Source of the DNA: CANLBN01 sp050298695
GTDB lineage: Bacteria; Pseudomonadota; Gammaproteobacteria; Pseudomonadales; Cellvibrionaceae
Direction of reading: 5' to 3'
Length of the DNA: 15,628 nt
NCBI GenBank assembly: GCA_050298695.1
Contig: JBNKUQ010000077.1
Coordinates: forward strand, 1-15,628
This document shows positions 1-7,224 of the stretch, piece by piece. Both the position numbers and the translations under genes were made by a program. Under the pieces are notes generated by a model. That model was not told the DNA's origin. It searched no databases and saw only the letters and a list, made by a program, of their open reading frames with translations. Every line of letters begins with the position of its first letter. Position 1 is the first letter of the stretch.

Positions 1-995
1 AATTGCGTGCACAAGGTATTGATATTGTATTGGTATCATCTGGCGCTGTTGCCGCGGGGATGACGCGTCTGGGTTGGTTACAACGGCCCTCGTCAATACA
101 TGAATTGCAGGCGGCAGCGGCTGTGGGGCAAATGGGTTTAGTGCAAACTTATGAGCAAGCTTTTCAGAAATACGGTCTTCATACCGCACAAGTGTTAGTC
201 GATCACGATGATCTTTCTAATCGAGAACGCTACCTTAATGCCCGCGCTACCTTAACGACTTTGCTCGACTTGGGAGTGATCCCCGTTGTTAATGAAAATG
301 ACACGGTCGTTACCGATGAAATTCGCTTTGGAGATAATGATACGCTGGCGGCCCTAGTGGCGAATTTGATTGAAGCTGAGGTCTTGGTTTTATTAACGGA
401 TCAAGAGGGCATGTATACTGCAGACCCTCGTTATAATCAGCAAGCGACATTGATCAACGAGGTTCCCGCTTATGACCCTACTCTAGATGCCATGGTTAGT
501 GATGGTGGTGCTCTAGGCCGAGGTGGGATGGTGACTAAGTTGCGTGCAGCGCGTCTAGCCGCTCGCTCAGGGACTTCGACCATAATTGTGGGTGGGCATA
601 TCGAAAATGTGATTCAACGTTTGTCTCAAGGTGAACATGTGGGTTCGCTACTGCTGGCCGACCAGCCGCCGCAGGCGGCTCGTAAACGCTGGCTGGCGGG
701 TCAACTACAATCTCGTGGTGAATTAATTTTAGATGATGGTGCTGTGCGTGTACTCAAACAATCGGGTCGCAGTTTATTGCCAGTCGGTATCCAGGCCGTT
801 AAGGGTTTTTTTACCCGCGGTGACCTAGTGATTTGTAAGGATGGACAAGGCCAAGAAATTGCTCGAGGCTTGGTTAATTACAATCATAATGAAGCGGAGA
901 AAATCAAAGGACAGTCAAGTGATTTAATTGAAACTCTACTGGGTTATAAAAATGAGGAAGAAATGATTCACCGTGATAATTTGATCCTTGTGTAA
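1..995 (+). CDS. proB: Glutamate 5-kinase (ProB), 5' end missing
   Basis: ProB phosphorylates L-glutamate with ATP to give gamma-glutamyl phosphate, the first committed step of proline synthesis in the cytoplasm. The frame is open to the window edge. About 40 N-terminal residues, including the phosphate-binding start of the amino-acid kinase fold, are outside; the visible part is about 330 residues against about 370 for the family. Visible kinase motifs are LVSSGAVAAG, the glutamate-site NENDTV, FGDNDTLAALVA, LLTDQEGMYTADPR and GGMVTKLRAA. The last 95 or so residues form a PUA domain (SRGELILDDGA to the end), as in E. coli-type long ProB. The stop is TAA at 993-995. In this class proB often follows obgE, which would lie upstream. 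The family call is very secure; only the start is unseen. Confidence 0.96.
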   Translation, partial: LRAQGIDIVLVSSGAVAAGMTRLGWLQRPSSIHELQAAAAVGQMGLVQTYEQAFQKYGLHTAQVLVDHDDLSNRERYLNARATLTTLLDLGVIPVVNENDTVVTDEIRFGDNDTLAALVANLIEAEVLVLLTDQEGMYTADPRYNQQATLINEVPAYDPTLDAMVSDGGALGRGGMVTKLRAARLAARSGTSTIIVGGHIENVIQRLSQGEHVGSLLLADQPPQAARKRWLAGQLQSRGELILDDGAVRVLKQSGRSLLPVGIQAVKGFFTRGDLVICKDGQGQEIARGLVNYNHNEAEKIKGQSSDLIETLLGYKNEEEMIHRDNLILV

Positions 996-1060
996 CAAGT
1001 CACTATCAAGTCATTTTACAGTTTTTTCTTTATATAGTTCGTTTTTAATTTTTTATCGGT

Positions 1061-2113
1061 ATGCAGATGAGCATTATCAAACCCCACATCATGGCTATGT
1101 CAGCCTATAAACCACCATTGGAAGGGCGCAATCCAAAGTGTTATACCTTGTTAGATTTTAACGAGCGCACGGTTCCTGTGGGGTCGCCTATTGCCCAGGC
1201 GCTAAAAGACTTTATTGACGATGGCCGCTTACAGCAATATCCCGCTTACGGTGATATTGTCGATCGTCTAGCAGATTATGCTGGAGTAATGCCCGAGCAA
1301 TTAATGATTACCAATGGTTCTGATCAGGGAATTGATTTGGTGTTTCGTGCTGTTGCTAAACCCAATGCGGAAGCGATTATTCCCGGGCCATCTTTTGCAA
1401 TGTATACGCAGTGTGCGAAAGTGGAAGCCATGCAATTAATTGAACCGCTTTATACCAAAGAGGCCGGTTACCCCGTGCAAGCGGTGCTTGAGGCAATCAC
1501 TGCCAATACAGCGATTATTGTCATATCCAACCCCAATAATCCTTGTGGTACTTTAGTTGGGCAAGATGCCATCAAAAAAATAGCCACAGCCGCACCCCAC
1601 GCCGCTATTTTGGTGGACGAATGCTATTTTGAATATAGCAAAGCGAGTAGTGTCAGCGACTTGCCGGAGCTGCCCAACTTATTCATTACCCGTACGTTTT
1701 CAAAAACCTGGGGCATACCTTCCCTGCGTTTTGGTTATTTAATGGCGGCGCCAGACTATATTCGTGCTTTGTGTAATATTCGTGGTCCTTATGATATTAA
1801 TCAGTTGGCAATAGTGGCTGCAGGCGCGGCTTTAGATAACCCCGAATATACGCAATCTTATGTTACTGAAGTCATGGATCAATCGAAGCCCTTATTAGAA
1901 GAATGGTTGAGCTTAAATAATATTGAATACTGGCCAAGCCAAGCGAATTATATCTGGGCATTTTTTGATAAAGCAGAAGAGTTGAATCGTTACTTGAGCG
2001 AAAAAGGTATTCTAGTTAGACCTAAAAATTACCGAGATAAACTGGGTTTGCGTATTACTATAGGCACTTTAGCGCAAACTCAGCGATTGGTTGATTTATT
2101 GAGTCAATGCTAA
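1061..2113 (+). CDS. HisC-like PLP aminotransferase (class I/II)
   Basis: This 350-residue protein is a fold-type I PLP-dependent aminotransferase of the histidinol-phosphate aminotransferase group and has that family's usual length. Visible landmarks are the N-terminal LDFNER (the HisC LNxNENP position), NPNNPCGT at residues 157-164, the PLP-ring aspartate D186 in LVDECYFEY, the Schiff-base lysine K215 in TFSKTWGIPSLRFGY, and the carboxylate-binding arginine R331 in LGLRITIGT. It most likely moves an amino group between glutamate and a histidinol-phosphate-like or aromatic substrate in the cytoplasm. There are no other his genes beside it, so true HisC, an aromatic aminotransferase or a dedicated pathway enzyme are all possible. 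ATG 1061 has no clear Shine-Dalgarno; ATG 1067 is an alternative. It begins 65 bases after proB on the same strand. Confidence 0.88.
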   Translation: MQMSIIKPHIMAMSAYKPPLEGRNPKCYTLLDFNERTVPVGSPIAQALKDFIDDGRLQQYPAYGDIVDRLADYAGVMPEQLMITNGSDQGIDLVFRAVAKPNAEAIIPGPSFAMYTQCAKVEAMQLIEPLYTKEAGYPVQAVLEAITANTAIIVISNPNNPCGTLVGQDAIKKIATAAPHAAILVDECYFEYSKASSVSDLPELPNLFITRTFSKTWGIPSLRFGYLMAAPDYIRALCNIRGPYDINQLAIVAAGAALDNPEYTQSYVTEVMDQSKPLLEEWLSLNNIEYWPSQANYIWAFFDKAEELNRYLSEKGILVRPKNYRDKLGLRITIGTLAQTQRLVDLLSQC

Positions 2114-2148
2114 AAAATGAGGAGGTACTCCCCTCTATATCCATTGGA

Positions 2149-2199
2149 TTTCAACTTCTGGGTACGACCGCGCGCAGCCAACATCCCCAGAAGTTGAAA
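2149..2199. repeat. Perfect 14-bp inverted repeat with 23-nt loop
   Basis: The left arm TTTCAACTTCTGGG (2149-2162) and right arm CCCAGAAGTTGAAA (2186-2199) are exact reverse complements around a 23-base GC-rich loop. The hairpin sits between the convergent aminotransferase and small-protein genes, where a bidirectional terminator would be expected. However, no T-run follows it on either strand. A dispersed palindromic repeat is an equally good reading. A smaller imperfect dyad (GAGGAG-GTA-CTCC) lies just upstream at 2119-2135. Confidence 0.75.
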
Positions 2200-2217
2200 G
2201 ATGATGGGTAAAAGGCG

Positions 2218-2457
2218 TTAGCTAGCTAGGAGGCTAGTGGTAATGGAATGCTCGATATTCTGATTGTGGTTGTTGCCAATGGATTTAATGTAGCGCAAAC
2301 CACTGCGTAGTAGGGACATTTGGTCAACGATTTCGAGATTTCGGGTAACAACGGGCTTTAAGCGCTTTGGGTGAAACCATGTCCCCTTGTCTAGATGGAT
2401 TTCATAACCGGATTCATTTTCTCTTAACACGTTTTGGTTGGTAAATTGCCAGTTCAT
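2218..2457 (-). CDS. Small WQF-motif protein, copy A (unknown function)
   Basis: A 79-residue soluble protein with no signal peptide, membrane segment or cysteine. It is a paralogue of the gene at 2650-2880. Over the first 61 residues I count 32 identities, concentrated in an M-x-WQF start, LRE, ESGYEIHL, GTWFHPK and a C-terminal LR-x-GL-x-x-IK-x-IG. The remaining C-terminal tails (about 18 residues) are unrelated. The pattern of conserved aromatic, acidic and GTWFHPK residues suggests one small beta-rich domain followed by a helix. A GGGAGAA ribosome site precedes ATG 2457. I do not recognise the family. The strong residue conservation between the two copies argues that this is a real gene despite its size. 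Confidence 0.75.
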   Translation of the reverse strand: MNWQFTNQNVLRENESGYEIHLDKGTWFHPKRLKPVVTRNLEIVDQMSLLRSGLRYIKSIGNNHNQNIEHSITTSLLAS

Positions 2458-2629
2458 AACGGTATTTCTCCCTGTGCATAATAAAAGTGATGATGCTAGC
2501 GTCGATGTTGTGCAGTCTATGTAATTTGGCTCTAGGAATAAATCACTAGAATTAGCTATGCGAGGTAGAGAATGTTTGGGGGGAGGGAGTCTAAGTAGCG
2601 GGAATCATGCTGCAAATTTGTTATTATTG

Positions 2630-2651
2630 AACGTTTTTTGTTAAAAACGTT
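2630..2651 (-). terminator. AT-rich hairpin over the stop codon of copy B
   Basis: AACGTTTTT (2630-2638) pairs with AAAAACGTT (2643-2651) around a four-base loop, and it overlaps the TAA stop of the small-protein gene at 2650. The 9-bp stem is perfect but AT-rich, and no proper T-run follows on the - strand, so termination is only a weak inference. Confidence 0.3.
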
Positions 2652-2880
2652 ATGCTGCGGTTATTTTAAAGGTATCTGGTGTGTTTTCAGTGTCTCCACC
2701 AATTGCCTTTATGTGTTGTAAGCCGTGACGTAAAGTAGTCAATCTTAGTGAGTAATCCATACCCTCTGGTGCTTTGGGTCGTAATTTCTTGGGGTGGAAC
2801 CATGTGCCGCCCTCAAGATGAATTTCGTAGCCCGACTCCTTTTCGCGCAGTGTTGTTAAATCGGCAAATTGCCACTTCAT
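2650..2880 (-). CDS. Small WQF-motif protein, copy B (unknown function)
   Basis: A 76-residue soluble protein, paralogous to the downstream gene at 2218-2457. It carries the same MKWQF start, LREKESGYEIHL, GTWFHPKKL-x-P and LRHGLQHIKAIG blocks. Its ribosome site AGGAGAT, eight bases before ATG 2880, is strong and fixes the start. No cysteines, signal peptide or transmembrane segment are visible. The two genes are 192 bases apart and each has its own leader, so they may be separately transcribed. A CRP-like site lies about 130 bases upstream (3002-3023). Function and family are unknown to me; the tandem duplication followed by divergence suggests the two copies may have different partners or conditions. 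Confidence 0.8.
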   Translation of the reverse strand: MKWQFADLTTLREKESGYEIHLEGGTWFHPKKLRPKAPEGMDYSLRLTTLRHGLQHIKAIGGDTENTPDTFKITAA

Positions 2881-3001
2881 AAAATCTCCTTTCTGTTGTG
2901 ATGAATGGATGACATTTAAAAAGACTCGTTTCGATTATTTCTATCGTCCTTTTCAAAATAGTCCAAATTTCCGGCGAATGTTACAGACTTTTATCACAAT
3001 G

Positions 3002-3023
3002 AAATGCGATTTATGTCACACAA
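3002..3023. promoter_or_regulatory. Candidate CRP-binding site
   Basis: TGCGA (3005-3009), a six-base spacer and TCACA (3016-3020) match the CRP consensus TGTGA-N6-TCACA at nine of ten core positions, and the flanking AAA also fits. It lies upstream of the small-protein gene starting at 2880. No start site is mapped, and one such match can arise by chance in AT-rich DNA. Confidence 0.35.
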
Positions 3024-3035
3024 TGATATGAATTA

Positions 3036-3055
3036 TTTATTTTTTACAAAATAAA
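3036..3055 (-). terminator. AT-only hairpin downstream of membrane protein gene
   Basis: TTTATTTT (3036-3043) pairs with AAAATAAA (3048-3055) around TTAC, 25 bases past the stop of the gene at 3080-3772. The stem has no GC pair, so it is a weak terminator candidate at best. Confidence 0.2.
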
Positions 3056-3079
3056 ATGATTTTTCAAAAGCACACATAA

Positions 3080-3772
3080 TTAATTACTATGCATACGTTC
3101 TTTGAAATACTCAAAACCGAGCCAAAGTGATGTTAGAAAAATGCCAATAGGATAGCTATAACCAGCATAACTATTTAATAAAATGGTGTATAACCAGTTT
3201 TGATTAAGATAAGTCAATGCAGAAATGGCAATCGCAAAACTCATAATAACACTAATAGCGAGAGCTCTTTTTCCGATTTGCTCAGATTTGACTGAGACCA
3301 CTAAAGCAATCAGTAAACCGATAACATTGGATAATAAAAAAATACGAATATCACGAATAAGACCGGAAAAAGTTAACTCAAAATACGTTTTAAGAGATTG
3401 CTTCCATGAGGAAATTTTCTCCAGCAATTTATTGGTTAAAGAATTTTTGCTGTCAATTTCAATTGACGATATTTGAGTTTGCGTTGAATCGAGAGTAAGA
3501 GAAGAAATATACTGATAAGGATCTTCCTGGTAGGCGCTGATCTCTGCTTTTATGGCTTCTAACTGATAGGGTTTCAGTATTTTTTCAGCAATTCTAGAAT
3601 TGATAGCTTCTTCTACCAAAGCGATTTTAGATTTCGTCCCGGAAACCACTTTTTCGGTAACGATAGCTTTTGAGTTCTCAGCAATCTTGTCGACAATAAA
3701 AAAGCTACTCACTAACGTTCCTAAAAAGAGAAGTAGAAAGGCGGATTGAAATCCAATAAGTACTTTTTTCAT
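3080..3772 (-). CDS. Orphan membrane protein with four predicted helices
   Basis: A 230-residue inner-membrane protein that I cannot assign to a family. An uncleaved-looking signal anchor occupies about residues 5-26. A charged, largely helical region of about 110 residues follows (about 30-140: KAIVTEKVVSG, then KIALVEEAINSRIAEKIL). Three more hydrophobic segments lie at about 141-162, 168-188 and 195-218. This layout gives one extracytoplasmic domain between helix 1 and the C-terminal bundle, reminiscent of small sensor or stress membrane proteins, but no catalytic motif is seen. The start ATG 3772 has a GGAGATGG ribosome site. It shares the strand with the WQF genes but is separated from them by 199 bases. 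Function unknown. Confidence 0.75.
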   Translation of the reverse strand: MKKVLIGFQSAFLLLFLGTLVSSFFIVDKIAENSKAIVTEKVVSGTKSKIALVEEAINSRIAEKILKPYQLEAIKAEISAYQEDPYQYISSLTLDSTQTQISSIEIDSKNSLTNKLLEKISSWKQSLKTYFELTFSGLIRDIRIFLLSNVIGLLIALVVSVKSEQIGKRALAISVIMSFAIAISALTYLNQNWLYTILLNSYAGYSYPIGIFLTSLWLGFEYFKERMHSN

Positions 3773-4151
3773 TATCCATCTCCACTTAATAAGAAGTTAT
3801 GGGCGAGTATATTCATTCTTGAACTAAAGGTCTATTGTGTTCTAAGTGAGCCTTAGCGGTCGGAGATCTAAGTCAATAGTATTGATGACACGCTACAAAC
3901 TTGTTTGTACCAAAATAAAGACTTATTACCGGGGTGCTAAAAAGGGATACAATCATCATTCCCGCGGAGAGCAGCAAATAAATCTCTGTTACCTCGGTGC
4001 GTTTTGTTAAAGTGGCTTGTTGGTATACTCGGTTGTTGTGCAAGGTTATTTGGTATAGCTCTGGCTCATATTAACAAATATAAGCACTTCATACAGAACC
4101 TTAATAATCTCATAATAAATACCCTAATAATCTATAAAAGATAGGCTATCC
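3773..4151. other. Gene-free intergenic stretch
   Basis: About 380 bases with no open frame showing protein-like composition, no tRNA or rRNA, and no strong hairpin. The last 80 bases are very AT-rich and lead into the possible barstar-like relic. The promoter of the membrane protein gene starting at 3772 should lie at the left end. Confidence 0.6.
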
Positions 4152-4379
4152 TTGGGAAATGGTTCCAATATTTGTCGCATAAAACATAAAAAAGCAAGGA
4201 GTGAATGGCATAGTCATTTGGAAAAAGAGCTTGGTTTTCCAGATCATTTTTGTTGTTTCCAATATGTTTGGCGAATTTCACAAGTCTTCCTTGAGTATCA
4301 ACTTACCGGCCAACGATATTGGAATAAAGTAGAGAACCTTGTGATTATTGTCGAGTTTTCGTATCGAGTAAGCCCATAA
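4152..4379 (+). pseudogene. Possible barstar-like relic
   Basis: The conceptual frame contains KKARSEWHSHLEKELGFPDH, followed by F. This recalls the N-terminal half of barstar-family ribonuclease inhibitors, where a short beta strand, a W/DFH helix and an LGFPxxYG turn precede NxDAxxD. The expected glycine-asparagine-aspartate block does not follow in the same frame. Dropping one T near 4245-4250 gives SNM in the neighbouring frame, which hints at a frameshift. There is no in-frame ATG (only TTG 4152) and no ribosome site. The 3' end overlaps the end of the convergent yqhA gene by 35 bases. Barstar would bind and block a secreted or toxin-like ribonuclease, but no such partner gene is present. 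The match is from memory of the family pattern and is tentative; chance coding is the alternative. Confidence 0.3.
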
Positions 4380-4872
4380 AAAATGCAGAAGCAACAAAGG
4401 TGATGTGCAGGATGACATACCACATGATGATGTAATTGCCACTTTCCTGTTGTGCCATAATCGCTTCCACTTCCATAAATTTTTTCAGTAAGTGGATAGA
4501 TGAGATCGCTACAATAGAGGCGGCAATTTTTGCTTTTAGAGAGCTAGAATCCATTTTACCTAGCCAGCCTAACTTCTCTTCGTTTTCTTCGATATCCAGT
4601 TGAGATACAAAGTTTTCATAGCCGCTCATCATCACCATGACCAGTAGGCCACCTACCATTGCCAGATCGACCAAGCTTAAAATAACGAGGATAAGTCCAG
4701 CTTCATCCAAGATAACGCCATTTTCGTTGCCCAACAGTAGCTCTGCAAATAGGTGAATAAGCTCTTGAAAAAATTTAATGCCAAGTGCTAATAGTGCCAA
4801 ACTCAAGCCGAGATAAATAGGGGCTAGTATCCAGCGTGAGCGATACATGACTTTTTCAATAAGCTTTTCCAT
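4345..4872 (-). CDS. yqhA: YqhA family inner-membrane protein (UPF0114)
   Basis: A 175-residue membrane protein closely matching E. coli YqhA. Shared blocks include MYRSRWILAPIYLGLSLAL, SLVDLAMVGGLLVMVMMSGY, ENFVSQLDIEENEEKLGWLG, KMDSSSLKAKIAASIVAISS and MWYVILHITFVASAFFMG. Four hydrophobic segments are visible (about 14-36, 58-84, 115-132 and 147-168). The function of the family is not established. The ATG at 4872 follows AAAAGGCA. It lies 86 bases after the zinc-ribbon gene on the same strand, with no evident terminator between, so it may be the last gene of the SPFH unit. Its stop is near the end of the barstar-like relic on the other strand. Confidence 0.93.
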   Translation of the reverse strand: MEKLIEKVMYRSRWILAPIYLGLSLALLALGIKFFQELIHLFAELLLGNENGVILDEAGLILVILSLVDLAMVGGLLVMVMMSGYENFVSQLDIEENEEKLGWLGKMDSSSLKAKIAASIVAISSIHLLKKFMEVEAIMAQQESGNYIIMWYVILHITFVASAFFMGLLDTKTRQ

Positions 4873-4958
4873 GGTTTGCCTTTTGGGGTAAATGAAATAA
4901 AGTGGCGATTCTAACGAAATCGAAAATAAAAAGAAATTCAGATTTTAATCACTGCTCT

Positions 4959-6071
4959 TTACAGTTCAATGATTCCAGATTCTACTAACCAGGCAAAAAT
5001 GCCAACGAATATTAACAAACCCAAGATGCTGGCTAAGGTGATCTTAACCCAGCTCCAAGGTCGCTCTCCTTGGACTTCACCAGTACGAGCATTAATCAGA
5101 ATGCGATAAATTTTCTCTTTATAGCGATAAACCGATAACCACATGGGCAGCAATATATGCTTAAAAGAAATATCGTCATACGTGGTGTTAACACTATGTA
5201 TACGTTGTGTATCGCCGCCGATATCGCTGCGAATATGGCTGCGAATTACCGATGCCATTTTCTTTTTGGCGGTTTGAAAGCCGTCCTTTACATCGGTTTG
5301 ATAGCTCTCACTACCAAAGCCTGCGAGAAAATCATCGCTATAAGCGACTAAATCCTTCAGATCCCAAGGCTCCAATTCATCGACGTATTTGGAGGGTAAT
5401 GCTGGGCTGGCTACGACTAGTACATCATCGAAATTATCAGATACTCGACCGCTGGCAGGAGTCCAGCGAGTACGTCTTTCTTGATAGGTTTCCGTTTTTG
5501 CTTTGCCATCACGAACCACGGTGCGAGTTCTTGTAACATAATAATAATCGCCGCGCATGCCCGTATAGTCACTGCTGGTATTGCTATCGTAAGTCCAGTA
5601 AGGCACATATTGACCGCGTAACCTTCCTTCAATTTTTGCTAGTCGTTTTAAACTATTGGGAGCAAACCAGCGGCTATTAATCCATTTTTTAAATTCACTG
5701 AATGCAGCCTTTTGATCGATACTAAAAGGTAATAAATACGATGGTTGTATTTGTTTTTTAGTCTGCGTTGTCGCAACGAGGTGATTACCACAATAGGGGC
5801 AATCGGAAGACGTGACATTGGCCGCTTTCTGAATGTTAGCGCCACAGTCGTCACAATGAACCAATAGTTTTTCTTGTACAGGTTGATCGGCCTCTAAGCT
5901 CTCAAGCGTTGATAAAAAGTCTGACTCAACAACCTGGGTTTCTGCTTTTTCGATCTCATTAAGTGCGCTGCAGTACTCACAAACCAGGCTCATGGTGCCT
6001 GGTTGGTAACGCAAAGTAGCAGCGCACTGGCTACACTTTTTTTCTTGTAGTCTGGAGGCTTCTTGTTCCAA
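4959..6071 (-). CDS. Double zinc-ribbon protein with C-terminal membrane anchor
   Basis: A 370-residue protein with two N-terminal CxxC...CxxC zinc ribbons: C13/C16 with C31/C34, and C73/C76 with C91/C94. A soluble middle region rich in aromatic residues follows (RGQYVPYWTYDSNTSSDY, YYYVTRTRTVV), then a single C-terminal helix at about 346-366. Proteins of this type are often found next to SPFH proteins and are sometimes misnamed helicase or primosomal proteins because of the zinc ribbons; no helicase motif is present. The start is TTG 6071, supported by TAAGGA with six-base spacing and by the first ribbon beginning at residue 13; the nearby ATG is out of frame. It starts 24 bases after the SPFH gene, indicating cotranscription and probably a joint membrane-associated role. 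Function unknown. Confidence 0.85.
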   Translation of the reverse strand: MEQEASRLQEKKCSQCAATLRYQPGTMSLVCEYCSALNEIEKAETQVVESDFLSTLESLEADQPVQEKLLVHCDDCGANIQKAANVTSSDCPYCGNHLVATTQTKKQIQPSYLLPFSIDQKAAFSEFKKWINSRWFAPNSLKRLAKIEGRLRGQYVPYWTYDSNTSSDYTGMRGDYYYVTRTRTVVRDGKAKTETYQERRTRWTPASGRVSDNFDDVLVVASPALPSKYVDELEPWDLKDLVAYSDDFLAGFGSESYQTDVKDGFQTAKKKMASVIRSHIRSDIGGDTQRIHSVNTTYDDISFKHILLPMWLSVYRYKEKIYRILINARTGEVQGERPWSWVKITLASILGLLIFVGIFAWLVESGIIEL

Positions 6072-6095
6072 AACACATCCTTAGGTAAATGGTAA

Positions 6096-7205
6096 TTATG
6101 TCCCAGGAGGTATTGGCGGCGGATTCTCTCCCTGAAAGAGAGGGGCTAGTTCCGTTATACTGGCCGCTGGCTGCCAATTAGCCAGTCCTTGATACCATGC
6201 TAAGGTATCTGGTTTCAGTAAGCCGTTTTGTACCTGTTGCGCAAGAAGTTCTATTGTAAAGGGTCCCTGTTGTTGGCCGTTGATAGCGAGAAAGTACTGT
6301 ATAGCTTGTGGTAATGGCGGTGGAGTGGCTGCAGGCGCTGCTTGGTTGTGTTGAAATTGCTGGGCCATTGAATTGGCCATTGCAAATCCAATCCCTGCGC
6401 CCATGGCACCGCTGGCCATATCGCCCCCCATGCCTGAGCCTGAGTTACCAAGCGCTTTGGCGGCTTGAAATTGCGTATATTGTTGTAGATTACCTATTAC
6501 CCCCATGCTACTGCGTTCATCAATAGCTTTTTCTACATCCGGTGGGACAGAAATATTTTCTACTAAGAGTTTGCTGACTTTAAGCCCATATTGCGCAATT
6601 TCAGCTTGAATATGACCCAACAAGGTTTCGCCTAACTCATCGTAATTGGCTGCCATATCGAGAACGGGGATGCGGGATTCCGCTAACTTATCAGCAAAGC
6701 GTGATACCAATATATTGCGCATTTGCTCAGAAATTTCCTCGGTGCTGAAATCACCATCGGTGCCTACAATTTCAGTAATAAAGACAGCAGGATCAATGAC
6801 TCTTAGAACATAGGTGCCAAATGCGCGAATTCTTACGACACCGAATTCAGGGTCTCGGATTAATACGGGGTTTTTAGTGCCCCACTTTTGATCGGTAAAG
6901 CGGCGCATGTTAACAAAGTAGACTTCGGCTTTGAACGGACTTTGAAAGCCATGCTTCCAGCCTTTTAGCGTGGTAAGTACAGGAATATTGGCTGTTTCTA
7001 GTACATGGCGACCAGGCCCAAAAATATCGGCTATTCGTCCCTCGCTTACAAATACGGCAGTTTGCCCTTCGCGAACAGTAAGCTGGGCTCCGTACTTGAT
7101 TTCATTATTATGGCGTTCAAAGCGATGAACTAAGGTATCTTGACTGTCGTCGGTAAACTCAACGACATCGATGAATTCACCGGCAATTTTATCCCATAAG
7201 CCCAT
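6096..7205 (-). CDS. SPFH-domain protein with C-terminal GYF_2 domain
   Basis: A 369-residue protein of the YdjI-like SPFH family (often labelled virion core protein). The SPFH/band-7 region covers about residues 35-240 (GQTAVFVSEGRIADIFGPGR, the RIRAFGTYVLRV core, then PVLDMAANYDELGETLLGHI). A Gly/Ala/Met-rich linker (about 255-290) is followed by a proline run. A GYF_2/DUF4339 domain at about 306-358 contains YFLAINGQQQGPF, LLAQQVQNGLL and the W-x-x-GLANWQP end. SPFH proteins form ring or scaffold assemblies at membranes, and GYF-type domains bind peptides or partner proteins. No N-terminal membrane helix is visible. The AGGAGGA ribosome site before ATG 7205 is excellent. It heads the unit that continues with the zinc-ribbon protein and probably YqhA. 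Confidence 0.9.
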   Translation of the reverse strand: MGLWDKIAGEFIDVVEFTDDSQDTLVHRFERHNNEIKYGAQLTVREGQTAVFVSEGRIADIFGPGRHVLETANIPVLTTLKGWKHGFQSPFKAEVYFVNMRRFTDQKWGTKNPVLIRDPEFGVVRIRAFGTYVLRVIDPAVFITEIVGTDGDFSTEEISEQMRNILVSRFADKLAESRIPVLDMAANYDELGETLLGHIQAEIAQYGLKVSKLLVENISVPPDVEKAIDERSSMGVIGNLQQYTQFQAAKALGNSGSGMGGDMASGAMGAGIGFAMANSMAQQFQHNQAAPAATPPPLPQAIQYFLAINGQQQGPFTIELLAQQVQNGLLKPDTLAWYQGLANWQPAASITELAPLFQGENPPPIPPGT

Positions 7206-7224
7206 AGAGCTCCTCCTTATTAGT

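Noticed and set aside
991..1032. Terminator after proB (TGTAA...TTACA followed by T-rich DNA)
   Set aside because: The stem is only five AT-rich pairs across a 20-base loop, too weak to support a terminator.
2149..2199. Integron attC site
   Set aside because: The arm ends do not match the RYYYAAC/GTTRRRY core sites, and no integrase or cassette array is present.
5157..5632. Several open frames of 64-109 codons opposite or overlapping the zinc-ribbon gene
   Set aside because: They lie wholly within a well-supported coding region, lack ribosome sites and have no protein-like motifs.
6251..6526. Open frames of 66-72 codons within the SPFH gene
   Set aside because: Composition follows the Gly/Ala/Gln-rich linker codons read in other frames; no independent signals.
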